Below, one piece after another: positions 36,769 through 46,158 of a stretch of DNA of 64,000 nt; position 1 is the stretch's first letter; each line of letters opens with the position of its first letter. A program made the translations under genes and the position numbers. This DNA comes from Streptococcus marmotae (GTDB taxonomy: Bacteria; Bacillota; Bacilli; Lactobacillales; Streptococcaceae): contig NZ_CP015196.1 in the NCBI RefSeq assembly GCF_001623565.1, positions 1,261,501-1,325,500 on the forward strand, written 5' to 3'. The notes beneath the pieces are model-generated. The model was given only the letters and a program-made list of their open reading frames with translations, searched no databases and was not told the DNA's origin.

Positions 36769-37458
36769 ATGAAATTTGGAATTATTGCAGCCATGCCGGA
36801 AGAATTGAAGGCTTTGGAGGAAGCGCTCGAGAGTGGAAGTGAGCAAATCGTATTAGGAAGAACCTACTATACTGGAAGACTCGGCCAGCATGAGGTGATC
36901 TTGGTTCAATCAGGGGTTGGAAAGGTCATGTCGGCCATGTCTGTGGCTATCCTAGCCCAGCAATTTCAGGTTGATGTGATTGTGAATACCGGTTCAGCTG
37001 GCGCAGTTGCAGATGGGATTGCCATTGGGGATGTAGTTGTGGCAGATCAGTTGGCTTACCACGATGTGGATCTGACAGCCTTTGGCTACGAGTATGGTCA
37101 AATGTCTGCTCAACCCCTATATTTTGAAGCAGATAAACCGCTTCTCTTACAGATGAAGGAAATCCTTGCTCAACAAGCTATCACAGCCCATAGTGGATTG
37201 ATTGCGACGGGAGATAGCTTTATTGCAGGTCAAGACAAGATTGCAGCTATAAAGGCTCAGTTCCCAACTGTTTTAGCGGTTGAAATGGAAGGGGCAGCCA
37301 TTGCCCAAGCAGCTCATAGCATCGGACTGCCTTTTCTTGTCATTCGCGCCATGAGTGATACCGCGCAAGGAGATGCCAATATCACCTTTGATGAATTTAT
37401 CATCGAAGCAGGGAAACGCTCGGCAGAAGTCTTGATTGCGTTTTTAAAAACGATGTAA
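36769..37458 (+). CDS. mtnN: 5'-methylthioadenosine/S-adenosylhomocysteine nucleosidase
   Basis: 229 residues, the typical MTAN (Pfs) length. Visible blocks are IIAAMPEELKALEE, SGVGKVMSAM, NTGSAGAV, ATGDSFIAG, VEMEGAAIAQ and a late SDTAQGDA block with the catalytic Asp. It removes toxic SAH/MTA and feeds the AI-2 precursor pathway. It follows macP after 9 nt and closes the glmU operon; the accessory Sec locus begins 35 nt downstream. Confidence 0.95.
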   Translation: MKFGIIAAMPEELKALEEALESGSEQIVLGRTYYTGRLGQHEVILVQSGVGKVMSAMSVAILAQQFQVDVIVNTGSAGAVADGIAIGDVVVADQLAYHDVDLTAFGYEYGQMSAQPLYFEADKPLLLQMKEILAQQAITAHSGLIATGDSFIAGQDKIAAIKAQFPTVLAVEMEGAAIAQAAHSIGLPFLVIRAMSDTAQGDANITFDEFIIEAGKRSAEVLIAFLKTM

Positions 37459-37493
37459 TAAAGTAATTTCAGTAATCTTAAAGGAGGTTGATG

Positions 37494-38690
37494 ATGTCTC
37501 AACATGTAATTGTATTTGCTGCGGACAATAAATATACCAATCAGCTCGTGACAGCTATTAAATCAGTATGTACGCATAACCAAAATATTAAGTTTTATAT
37601 CTTAAATGATGATATTCCTAAAGAATGGTTTCTTGTCATGGAACAGTATTTGGAGAAATTGAATTGCAGTATTCGCGATGTGAAATTGATTGAAAATGAA
37701 GTAACGAAGTTTACGGGACCGTTTTCTCATATCAATTATGTAACGTATTTTCGGTATATGATACCAGAAGTGGTCACAGAAGATAGAGCCTTGTACCTGG
37801 ATGTGGATCTCGTTGTTACTGGGGAATTGGATGAACTTTTCAGTCTAAATTTGGATAATCATACAATCGCAGCAGTCCCAGATTGGAATCAAGGAGAGTT
37901 CTCAGGGCAGTTTAATGCGGGAGTTTTGTTGTTTAATCTAGTTCGTTGTCGCAATGAAGACTTTACAGAACGAATGATTAGCTACACACGAGAGCATTTA
38001 CCGAACCTAAAAGTGGGAGATCAGACAGTTTTAAACCATTTCTATCCAGATTACTTGCCTCTGCCTGAACGATACAATACTCAGATTGGTGCAGAATGGT
38101 TAGGAGCGTATTATAAAGATGGAGAAGCCCCAGTTATACTCCACTATTCGACAAATCATAAACCTTGGAGCAATTACGGATATAATAGCTCTCGAGAAGT
38201 TTGGTGGTTTTACCATAATTTAGATTGGCAGGAGTTACTAGCCTACTGGAAAATCAAGAAGCAAGATATGGAACGCATATTCTCGCTAAACTTTAAGCAG
38301 GAATGCTTTGTTTTAACAAATTCTGGAGATATCGAACATATCGAGTATCTCATACAATCATTGCCAGAATATCGTTTTAATATCGCTGCTCACACGCTCA
38401 TGTCTCCTAATTTACGGAATTTGGATCAGTATAAAAATGCGTACACCTATCCAATGGTTACACCTCCAATGCTTGAAAAAATGTTTCATGATTCTTCGAT
38501 TTATTTAGATATTAACCACTTTAATGAAGTAAACGATATTGTTCAGAAAGCAAGAGAAAGTGGCAAAAGTATTTTTGCATTTTCAAATACAAAACATAGG
38601 GAAGATGATTACTATGTAGAGATTGTCCCTGAAAGTACTCCTGAAAAGATGGTTGAGTGCCTAAAAGCAGTGTGTACCGAAAATCAGTAG
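37494..38690 (+). CDS. GT8 glycosyltransferase with GtfB-like C-terminal domain
   Basis: 398 residues. Residues 1-265 are a GT8 domain with the metal-binding DxD (LYLDVDLVV) and FNAGVLLFN, then HYSTNHKPW. Residues 275-398 form a second module that clearly resembles the C-terminal part of the locus's own GtfB (LTNSGDIEHIEYLIQSLPE versus LTNSDQIEQLEFLIQALPD; both contain IYLDINH). It should add a later sugar to the adhesin glycan. ATG 37494 is best placed after AGGAGG. Confidence 0.88.
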   Translation: MSQHVIVFAADNKYTNQLVTAIKSVCTHNQNIKFYILNDDIPKEWFLVMEQYLEKLNCSIRDVKLIENEVTKFTGPFSHINYVTYFRYMIPEVVTEDRALYLDVDLVVTGELDELFSLNLDNHTIAAVPDWNQGEFSGQFNAGVLLFNLVRCRNEDFTERMISYTREHLPNLKVGDQTVLNHFYPDYLPLPERYNTQIGAEWLGAYYKDGEAPVILHYSTNHKPWSNYGYNSSREVWWFYHNLDWQELLAYWKIKKQDMERIFSLNFKQECFVLTNSGDIEHIEYLIQSLPEYRFNIAAHTLMSPNLRNLDQYKNAYTYPMVTPPMLEKMFHDSSIYLDINHFNEVNDIVQKARESGKSIFAFSNTKHREDDYYVEIVPESTPEKMVECLKAVCTENQ

Positions 38691-38810
38691 ACCAATGATT
38701 GCGATGGAGAGATTATGGGGATACAACTGACTCATAATAGTTCGGTAACGTTTTCTTGAAAAAGCTAGCTGAATAACGAACATTTCGAATAAATGACAGT
38801 TTATTTCTAC

Positions 38811-38821
38811 CCACCCCCCCT
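38811..38821 (+). repeat. Homopolymeric C tract upstream of the small membrane gene
   Basis: CCCACCCCCCC, with seven C in a row, directly in front of a -10-like TATAAA. Slippage could alter promoter spacing. No strong -35 is visible. Confidence 0.4.
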
Positions 38822-38882
38822 ATAAAAACGATGAAGCTGAGCAAGTCTTTTCAGCTATTACTCACTAATAAGGAGAATAATC

Positions 38883-39062
38883 ATGACAAAAAATCCATTG
38901 GAAGAGAGTATTCAAAGTCGAATGTCGGCGGAACGATATCAGGTCCCCACTAAAAAAAAGGAAAGGGAAAAGATTCCAGTTTTCCAGATTTTATTAATCC
39001 TGTCAATGATTCTAGGGCTGATTATGACGCTGCTTAGTGTATTGTCGCAGATATGGAAATAG
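38883..39062 (+). CDS. Small single-pass membrane protein (Asp4/SecE-like candidate)
   Basis: 59 residues: a soluble, basic N-terminal half (ESIQSRMSAERYQVPTKKKE) and one hydrophobic helix at about 35-55 near the C-terminus. RBS AAGGAG lies 7 nt before the ATG. Size and topology recall SecE and the Asp4 protein of accessory Sec systems, which usually lies after gtfB. Its place between two glycosyltransferase genes of the locus supports that role, but the sequence match is not certain. Confidence 0.55.
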   Translation: MTKNPLEESIQSRMSAERYQVPTKKKEREKIPVFQILLILSMILGLIMTLLSVLSQIWK

Positions 39063-39093
39063 ACAGAATGCTCTGCCATGAAAAAGGAGACAG

Positions 39094-40773
39094 ATGAAAG
39101 AATTAGTACTTCATGTAAGAAATAATAGGGAAAGTTTAGCGTTTATCAAGCAACATAGAGTTTCGGTCGCCCGTTTTGGCGATGGTGAGATCGATGTTAT
39201 TGCTGGAGCCAGTATCCCTTATCAAGATTATACTCCAGAGTTGGCGAATACGCTTCGTACCATCCTAGCTTATCAAAGTGATGAGAATTTCTTGGTATGT
39301 CTACCAGACGTATTTGAACGACAAGAACGGTATAATGCCTTTTGCCGTCAATTTTGGGACCAGCATTTACAGCATTATCAGGCACTATATCAAGAAATCT
39401 GTACAGCAGATTGGTATGGGAGTACATTCCTTTCTCGTCCGTATATAGATTTGGAAGATAAGAGTACCGTGGGCGATTATTTTTCTCAACTTCGTGGTTT
39501 GTGGGAAGGACAGGACATCTTGATTGTAGAAGGGGAAACTTCGCGCTCGGGTGTCGGAAATGACTTGTTTACGAATTGTCGCAGTGTAGAACGTATTATT
39601 TGTCCTTCACGGAATGCCTACAGTCACTATCAATGGATTCGCCAACAGATTGTTCAACATGGAAAAGAGAAGTTAATTCTTTTAATGTTAGGACCGACCG
39701 CCAAAGCTCTATCTTGGGAACTTTCCAAAGAAGGTCTATGGCTGGTTGATTTAGGTCACATTGACTCAGAGTATGAGTGGTATAAGATGGGAGCAACTTC
39801 AAAAGTTAAATTGCCCCATAAACATACTGCTGAATTTAATTTTGATACAGATATTACATTTGCAGATGATGTTTATTATATAAAGCAAATTGTTGCAGAT
39901 TATCGAAGAAATCCAGAAACTCCCTTGGTCAGCATCCTTGTTGCCGTTCAAAATGATGAGAAGTATGTGGAAGAATGCTTGAACAGCATTTTCCAGCAAA
40001 AGTATCAACAGCTAGAGGTTTTAGTTGTTGATATTGGGTCAACCGATGGCTCCTCTGTCATCTGCAAGCAGTTTGCAGATCGTGATCAGCGTCTTCGGTA
40101 TATCCGTTATGAGAATACAGCCATGTCTGAGGCGCTTACGACCTCTTTACAAACAGCGACTGGTGACTACGTTGCGCTCTTTTTGGCAAAAGATATTTTG
40201 AGAGACGATTTTTTATCTGTTTTATTGGAAAAGTTATGGGAAACAAACGCCGATATTGCAATTGGAAATTATATCACCTATAGTGAAACCAATCAAGTGT
40301 TTCATTATTATGTTTTAGACAAAGATTTTTGTATTGAAAAACTGAGTCCGCAGGAAGCGATAAATCGGCAAAGCCAGTGGCAATTTAATACCCTTTGCTT
40401 CCAAATGCCATGGGGAAAGCTATATAAACGTCAGTTATTTGAACACTTTATCTATCCAGGAAATCATGATTTGGTCAGTCATAAATTATACTTACAGAGT
40501 CAATCGATTGTCTTTGTTAATAAGGATTACTATGTCTATCGGGAAATACCTCAATCAGAGCAGATAGATGTACCTGCCTTATTAGCTATTTGGAATGAAA
40601 AACTGGCTGATTTAGTACTAGCTTCTTGCGATTTAACGATTACTTTACAGCATTTTCGCTGGTTACTAGGCATATGGAAAAAAGAGCTGGAAGAGAAAGG
40701 GCAAGAAACAGGCGCTACCTACCAGCTCTTGGAGCAGAAATTAGATTTTTTACAGAAAGCAGAAACGAAATAA
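39094..40773 (+). CDS. Two-domain glycosyltransferase: DUF1792 (GT-D) + GT2
   Basis: 559 residues. The N-terminal 250 residues are the DUF1792 GT-D fold (VARFGDGEIDVIAG near residue 26, then EGETSRSGVGNDLF). From about 290 a GT2 domain follows (VSILVAVQNDEKYVEECLNS, VDIGSTDGS). The fusion corresponds to dGT1 of Fap1-type adhesin glycosylation, which adds glucose onto the Glc-GlcNAc core; the second domain should add a further sugar. The stop overlaps the next start (TAATG). Confidence 0.88.
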   Translation: MKELVLHVRNNRESLAFIKQHRVSVARFGDGEIDVIAGASIPYQDYTPELANTLRTILAYQSDENFLVCLPDVFERQERYNAFCRQFWDQHLQHYQALYQEICTADWYGSTFLSRPYIDLEDKSTVGDYFSQLRGLWEGQDILIVEGETSRSGVGNDLFTNCRSVERIICPSRNAYSHYQWIRQQIVQHGKEKLILLMLGPTAKALSWELSKEGLWLVDLGHIDSEYEWYKMGATSKVKLPHKHTAEFNFDTDITFADDVYYIKQIVADYRRNPETPLVSILVAVQNDEKYVEECLNSIFQQKYQQLEVLVVDIGSTDGSSVICKQFADRDQRLRYIRYENTAMSEALTTSLQTATGDYVALFLAKDILRDDFLSVLLEKLWETNADIAIGNYITYSETNQVFHYYVLDKDFCIEKLSPQEAINRQSQWQFNTLCFQMPWGKLYKRQLFEHFIYPGNHDLVSHKLYLQSQSIVFVNKDYYVYREIPQSEQIDVPALLAIWNEKLADLVLASCDLTITLQHFRWLLGIWKKELEEKGQETGATYQLLEQKLDFLQKAETK

Positions 40774-41798
40774 TGGCGATACATATTACAAATCTATACG
40801 GTCAATCTTCTAGGAGTGTGGCTTTGATGTCTCAAGCCATGGTGGCAGATATTGGTAGAAGTCTGGGCATGAAAGAGATTGGAATTTATTACTATGATTC
40901 TAGTCAGGAAAGTGCGAGTTCGAAGGCTTCCCGTTTTGATGGGATGAACGCAGCATTGGCGCATGGCGATATCGTGATTTTCCAAACACCGATATGGCAC
41001 CCAGTCAGTTTTGAGAAAGAATACTTGCAGTGTATCAAACGCTACAGCATCAAATTAGCGATTTTTATCCACGATGTCCTACCCTTGATGTTTGAAGGAA
41101 ATTACTACCTCATGCCCCAAGTGATTGAGGTTTATAATATGGCAGATGTACTGATTGTTCCTTCACAAGCGATGGTAGATGTTTTACGAGAGCATGGACT
41201 GACGGTTAAGAAAATCATTATCCAACATATGTGGGATCATACCATACCGTTAAGCGAGGAAGAGCCACGTTTTTCACAGACTGTGAATTTTTCAGGCTCA
41301 CCAAAACGCTTTTCCTTTATCGAGGATTGGAAGTCAGACATCTTACTTCAGATTTTTACAGATGAAGCGGATCAAGTGGATTTCTCGGGAGCCAATGTAC
41401 AGCTCAACGGTTGGAAATCGGGAACAGAGTTGTTGAGTCATCTGGCACGTAATGGCGGATTTGGCTTGGTTTGGAATCAGAGAGATGGCCGAGACTATTA
41501 TCAGTTGAACGCCTCTTATAAATTGAGTACTTATTTAGCAGCAGGTCTCCCAGTCTTTGTACCTACTACCTTATCGAATAAAGAAATCATTGTCAAAAAT
41601 GGACTGGGATTTGCCATCTCTTCTTTGGATGATATTCCTGCTATTTTAGACAGCCTGACGGAGGAAACTTATGCTCAGATGGTTCAGAAGGTCAAAAATT
41701 TTCGGATGCTGTTGAATCAAGGTTATTTTACCAAAAAGGTTTTGGTTGATACGATTCATGCCCTGTTTCAGTCAGAGGATGAGGTTGACATGCTATGA
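40773..41798 (+). CDS. gtf3: Gtf3-type glucosyltransferase (Nss-like)
   Basis: 341 residues beginning MAIHITNLYGQSSRSVALMS, a GT-B enzyme of the Gtf3/Nss family. It transfers glucose to the O-linked GlcNAc laid down by GtfA/GtfB. Segments IFIHDVLPLMF and GFGLVWN are characteristic. The ATG at 40773 overlaps the preceding stop; the longer reading frame upstream lies inside the DUF1792 gene. It overlaps secY2 by 4 nt. Confidence 0.9.
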   Translation: MAIHITNLYGQSSRSVALMSQAMVADIGRSLGMKEIGIYYYDSSQESASSKASRFDGMNAALAHGDIVIFQTPIWHPVSFEKEYLQCIKRYSIKLAIFIHDVLPLMFEGNYYLMPQVIEVYNMADVLIVPSQAMVDVLREHGLTVKKIIIQHMWDHTIPLSEEEPRFSQTVNFSGSPKRFSFIEDWKSDILLQIFTDEADQVDFSGANVQLNGWKSGTELLSHLARNGGFGLVWNQRDGRDYYQLNASYKLSTYLAAGLPVFVPTTLSNKEIIVKNGLGFAISSLDDIPAILDSLTEETYAQMVQKVKNFRMLLNQGYFTKKVLVDTIHALFQSEDEVDML

Positions 41799-43006
41799 GA
41801 AACATTTTGTTTCGGTATCCTCTCGTCAAGAAAATCTTGTTTTCATTTTTGATTAGTATCGTTTTCCTCTTGGGACGCTATATTCCCTTGCCCAATGTAG
41901 CTATTTCACAAACAAGTTTGGAAGCAGACTCTTCTTTGGAAGTAGCTTCTGCCCTATCTGGTGGGAGTTTGGCCAATATCGGCCTCTTTTCCCTAGGTTT
42001 AGGACCATGGATGTATTCCATCATCTTGAATAGGGTCTTTGCACTTGGTCGAAAACGTCCAGCTGGAGGAAACTTGCAACAACAAAAGCAATTGCTTGTC
42101 ATGCTAGTTGTTGCGCTCATTCAAGGGTTGGGAATTGCCCTTACGCTGACCTATGTAGAACCTACCTCTGTTCAGCTGATTGCAACGGCTACGGTTGTAT
42201 TGGTAACAGGCTCCTTTGTCCTCATGTGGTTAGGGAATTTGAATGCAGCGTATGGCGTGGGTGGACCGACCTTGATCATGTTTTTAAGCATTATCGTTTC
42301 CCAGTTTCGGGTTGTTCCAGTCTTTGCAACTGTCCTAGCAGGCCCTAAGGCCTTGTATGCACTGTTTATCCTTGTTTGGACCTTAGTGAGTATCTATGTG
42401 ACTGTTGTCTTTGAGAAGGCAGAATATCGCATTCCTATCCAAAGGGTATCCATCAATAGTGATATGGCTAAGAAAGCCTATTTGCCGATTCGCGTCAATC
42501 CTTCTAACGGAATGCCGATCATGTATGCCTATACCTTTTTGGCGTTTCCTCAGTATTTTTTAATTTTGTTGTCATACTTTTTAAAAAACAATTCTCTGTT
42601 GCAGTATGGTGTTTATTTCACGACACGAAACGAGATTGGGATAGGAATCTATGTGTTACTAGTGCTCTTGCTATCGTATAGCTTTGCATTTGTCAATTTA
42701 GATCCACTTTCTATTGCCAAAGGATTTCGAGCGTCTGGGGACTATATAAAAAATATCCGCCCTGGCAAGCCTACTCAGCTATATTTGACACGCTACATTC
42801 GCTTTTTTGGTATCTTCAGCGGTGTCATTACGGGGATTCTACTCAGCACTCCCCTTATTCTCTTCTTACCGGAGCAGGAACTGCAGATTATTACTCCTTT
42901 GTCTGGAATTTTTATGATGATGACAGGGATGATCTTGATGATCCGTGAAGAAGTATTTACATCGCGCTTACGGCGTAAATATACAGAATTATTTGAAGGA
43001 AATTAG
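41795..43006 (+). CDS. secY2: Accessory Sec translocon channel SecY2
   Basis: 403 residues with about ten membrane helices and the shortened loops of SecY2. It forms the dedicated channel for export of serine-rich glycoproteins. The start is coupled to gtf3 by the ATGA overlap; asp1 follows 4 nt after its stop. The N-terminal YPLVKKILFSFL and GRYIPLPNV blocks correspond to the SecY start. Confidence 0.95.
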   Translation: MRNILFRYPLVKKILFSFLISIVFLLGRYIPLPNVAISQTSLEADSSLEVASALSGGSLANIGLFSLGLGPWMYSIILNRVFALGRKRPAGGNLQQQKQLLVMLVVALIQGLGIALTLTYVEPTSVQLIATATVVLVTGSFVLMWLGNLNAAYGVGGPTLIMFLSIIVSQFRVVPVFATVLAGPKALYALFILVWTLVSIYVTVVFEKAEYRIPIQRVSINSDMAKKAYLPIRVNPSNGMPIMYAYTFLAFPQYFLILLSYFLKNNSLLQYGVYFTTRNEIGIGIYVLLVLLLSYSFAFVNLDPLSIAKGFRASGDYIKNIRPGKPTQLYLTRYIRFFGIFSGVITGILLSTPLILFLPEQELQIITPLSGIFMMMTGMILMIREEVFTSRLRRKYTELFEGN

Positions 43007-43010
43007 AAAG

Positions 43011-44567
43011 ATGTTTCATTTTATTCCAGCCTGGTATGGACAAGGCAGACCTTGGTATGATCCGACAACTGCTTGGTATCGTGGCGTTTCTTCGATTCAT
43101 TTTGATGATGCAATTAATCAGATGCGAATGTTTCAGCAGACAAATGAAGACATAGGGATGCTACTCTCAAATTATATGCCCAATCTTCGCTATTTTCTGC
43201 ATCGTTATGATTTGTTTGAAGTCCCTTATTGGTCTGTATTTGACGAGATTCAACATACCCATCATATCCAGCCACGGATGCTTGATTTTAAGGAATTTCA
43301 GTGGCCAGAAAATGTGGAGTTTGTCTATACAAATTTTTTAGTGCTTGTTCGGCGGGACAAAAAGCTATGGGCACATGTGGAATTTGGTGAAGAAGCACAT
43401 TTGATTTATATCCAATTTTTTAAAGATGACAGACCATCAAAACGCTTGGTCTTTGATGACCGTGGTTTCTTATCAAGTATCGTATACTATGATGACCAAG
43501 GAAACGAGAACTATCAAGACTATCTAAATGCGACGGGAGACTGGCAGATTCGGGAAAATTTACAGACGCAGGAAGTGACTGTTAATCCTAGTGTAGCCCA
43601 CCGTTTTCAGAAAGAACGCTATGGCTCGATTGCTGACGTTATCCAAGAAAAAGTAGCGGCCTATGTAACCAGATTAACAGTAGAAGATGTCTTAGTTCTA
43701 GCTTCCAGCCCACAACATAATAACCTAATCTTGCAAGCTAAAGGTTCGCATCGATTGATTCTATCGTATTTTGATGAGCGCTATCCTTTTCATCAGATGG
43801 AGCAAATAGCGCAGGATACAGCTCTAGCTGATTTGGTGGTGGTAGATAGACAGAGGAGCAAGGAACGATTGCAAGAAGCTGTTTCTACGCCCATTGAGCA
43901 TATTTCTCTCTTTGACGCTCGCTTGAATCTTGGAAAAAGCCAGCGTTTTCGTGAATTATTTCTCTATTTCTTGATGGATGATCTGGAAGAAAATGTGTTG
44001 TTGCAGTATTTGGATCAGATTGCCCCATTTATGAATGAGCATGAAGATGTTCATCTGAAATTAATTAGTTACCAGACAGACCCAGCCCAAGAAGAAGCAA
44101 AACAAGATTGGCTTGAGGAAGTGTTGGCTCGTTATGAACTAGAATTTTTCCAATTGGAAACGGAGGAAGAACAGGCTGAGGCTTTTGAAGACGATGATGA
44201 AGAGGTAGAGATAGAAGCGAAGCGAGTGAGTATAGAATTTCTACGATCAGATTTAGATATTATGAGCTCCCTAGAAGAAAGTCGTCTGATTATTGATGTG
44301 ACAAGTGAGCCTGATTTATATACCCAGATTGCAGGAATCAGTGCAGGAATTCCACAGATTACTATCCAATCAACGGAGTTTGTCGAACATTTGAAAAATG
44401 GTTATCTGCTCTCTCATCCGTCTGAACTAAGTCTTGCTTTGCACCATTATTTAGTCGGCTTACGGAATTGGAATGAATCCTTGATGTATGCCGCTCAAAA
44501 AATCGCCTCCTACACCAGTGGTAGTTTGGTAGAAAAAATAAAACAAAGTATAGGATATCATGAGTAA
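43011..44567 (+). CDS. asp1: Accessory Sec protein Asp1
   Basis: 518 residues beginning MFHFIPAWYGQGRPWYDPTT, the family's N-terminal signature. Asp1 has a GT-B-like fold without activity and binds the adhesin's carbohydrate together with Asp2 and Asp3. A strongly acidic insert (EAFEDDDEEVEIEAK) lies around residue 395. The ATG at 43011 was chosen at the conserved start; upstream in-frame codons overlap secY2. It overlaps asp2 by 8 nt. Confidence 0.94.
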   Translation: MFHFIPAWYGQGRPWYDPTTAWYRGVSSIHFDDAINQMRMFQQTNEDIGMLLSNYMPNLRYFLHRYDLFEVPYWSVFDEIQHTHHIQPRMLDFKEFQWPENVEFVYTNFLVLVRRDKKLWAHVEFGEEAHLIYIQFFKDDRPSKRLVFDDRGFLSSIVYYDDQGNENYQDYLNATGDWQIRENLQTQEVTVNPSVAHRFQKERYGSIADVIQEKVAAYVTRLTVEDVLVLASSPQHNNLILQAKGSHRLILSYFDERYPFHQMEQIAQDTALADLVVVDRQRSKERLQEAVSTPIEHISLFDARLNLGKSQRFRELFLYFLMDDLEENVLLQYLDQIAPFMNEHEDVHLKLISYQTDPAQEEAKQDWLEEVLARYELEFFQLETEEEQAEAFEDDDEEVEIEAKRVSIEFLRSDLDIMSSLEESRLIIDVTSEPDLYTQIAGISAGIPQITIQSTEFVEHLKNGYLLSHPSELSLALHHYLVGLRNWNESLMYAAQKIASYTSGSLVEKIKQSIGYHE

Positions 44568-46158
44568 AAAAAAGATTAGATTGCTCCAAATCGGTCATCA
44601 CAATTGGCAGGATGAGGCAGAAATTCCAGAAAATATAGATTGGATTTACTTGCAACCGCAAGAAATTCTTTCTTTTTTACAGGCAGAAAATAAGAAGCTA
44701 GAAGCTCGTTATCAAAAAGAAAAAGCGAAGTTTCCTAAAAAGAAGGATATTAAGCGAAGGAAAGTCAAAGTAGATGGCATCATTTTAACTGAGCCGGATT
44801 ATCCATCAGAACTATTGCTATTGGACACCGTTGTAGAACCTTACCATGTCTTTTTTCCGAAAGATCTAGCGACAAGTGATCCTATTTTACAGGAATTTCT
44901 TTTTCGAAAATTAGGACAACAAGCAGACTTTTCAGATAAACCTTCTATACTTCGGACTTTTTCCAAAATTTTCTTTGGTGGGCAATTCGGACAAAAAATA
45001 GGAATTTCGAGTTTTGGTGTTCAAGCAGAGTCTGAAAAATACCTTTCTCATTATGAGGGAAATCATTATCTTGTCCTAGATGGGGAGTATGGGGAAGACT
45101 ACCGAGTGATTGGCTCCTTTTTGTATGGTGTACCGATTTATAAAGATGTGCAAGTGGAGCTATGGCAGGAATTTGTCAAAGAAGCCAGTTGTGATGTAAA
45201 AATTCAGGTCAAGTATATTGCAGACGGATCCTTGGGTGATATTGTGGAAGAATGGGAGTTTGAAGGGGATGAATTGCAAGAACCAAATGCTATTGACAGC
45301 GATTACAATGGCTCGCTTTCAGTTAGCATTTTAGCAAGAGGTAAAGGATTTTTAAAAATAGGTCCCTTACATTATCGCTGGGGGAGAGCAGGTTTTGGTC
45401 AATTTAGTCTAGGTGGCCAACGTTTTTGTGATTCGGAACGTAGAGAGTTTAACTATTTCTTTCATCCTGGAGATTTTAAACCACCTTTGTGCGTCTATTT
45501 TTCAGGTTTCCGTACAGCGGAAGGTTTTGAAGGATATGGCATGATGAGAAATTTAGGAACTCCAATGCTATTGATCTGTGATCCACGTTTAGAAGGTGGC
45601 TCGTTTTATATGGGGACTGGAGAATTTGAAGCAGCCATTTCAGCAACTATTAACCAATGCTTGGCTTATCTTGGTTTTTCTAATAAAGAGTTGATTCTAT
45701 CAGGGATGTCAATGGGAACCTTTGGTGCTACCTATTATGGAGCAGATTTAGATCCACACGCAATCATTTTATCTAAGCCTATTTTTAGTTTGGGACGGAC
45801 AGCAGCTTTAGAAAAAACCATCCGTCCAGGTGGCTTTCCCACGTCACTCGATTTGTTACTACATTTTGAAGGTGATTTATCCGAAGAAGCACAAGTGCGC
45901 TTTAATCAGCGCTTCTGGAATAAAATCAAATCGGGTCACTATACGAATACAAAATTTTTTATTGCTTATATGAAAAATGATGATTATGACCATGCGGCCT
46001 TTCAAAACTTAATGGAATGCTTTGCTCATACGGATGTGCAAGTTGTCGGAAAAGGCTGGATTGGTCGACATTTGGATGGCTCTAGTGAAACCATTCCTTG
46101 GTTTTTAAATCAATATCAAAAGGTATTACAGAAAGATTTTGGTAGAGGAGAAACGTGA
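44560..46158 (+). CDS. asp2: Accessory Sec protein Asp2 (acetyltransferase)
   Basis: 532 residues. The C-terminal alpha/beta-hydrolase domain keeps the GMSMG nucleophile elbow with S384. Asp2 O-acetylates GlcNAc on the adhesin and is needed for export. The middle holds an Asp2-type beta-rich domain. It overlaps asp1 upstream; the stop at 46156-46158 abuts asp3. The catalytic serine is present, so it is expected to be active. Confidence 0.94.
   Translation: MSKKKIRLLQIGHHNWQDEAEIPENIDWIYLQPQEILSFLQAENKKLEARYQKEKAKFPKKKDIKRRKVKVDGIILTEPDYPSELLLLDTVVEPYHVFFPKDLATSDPILQEFLFRKLGQQADFSDKPSILRTFSKIFFGGQFGQKIGISSFGVQAESEKYLSHYEGNHYLVLDGEYGEDYRVIGSFLYGVPIYKDVQVELWQEFVKEASCDVKIQVKYIADGSLGDIVEEWEFEGDELQEPNAIDSDYNGSLSVSILARGKGFLKIGPLHYRWGRAGFGQFSLGGQRFCDSERREFNYFFHPGDFKPPLCVYFSGFRTAEGFEGYGMMRNLGTPMLLICDPRLEGGSFYMGTGEFEAAISATINQCLAYLGFSNKELILSGMSMGTFGATYYGADLDPHAIILSKPIFSLGRTAALEKTIRPGGFPTSLDLLLHFEGDLSEEAQVRFNQRFWNKIKSGHYTNTKFFIAYMKNDDYDHAAFQNLMECFAHTDVQVVGKGWIGRHLDGSSETIPWFLNQYQKVLQKDFGRGET

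Noticed and set aside
42945-43010. Upstream extension of asp1
   Set aside because: The in-frame extension overlaps secY2, while the conserved Asp1 start MFHFIPAWYGQG lies at 43011.
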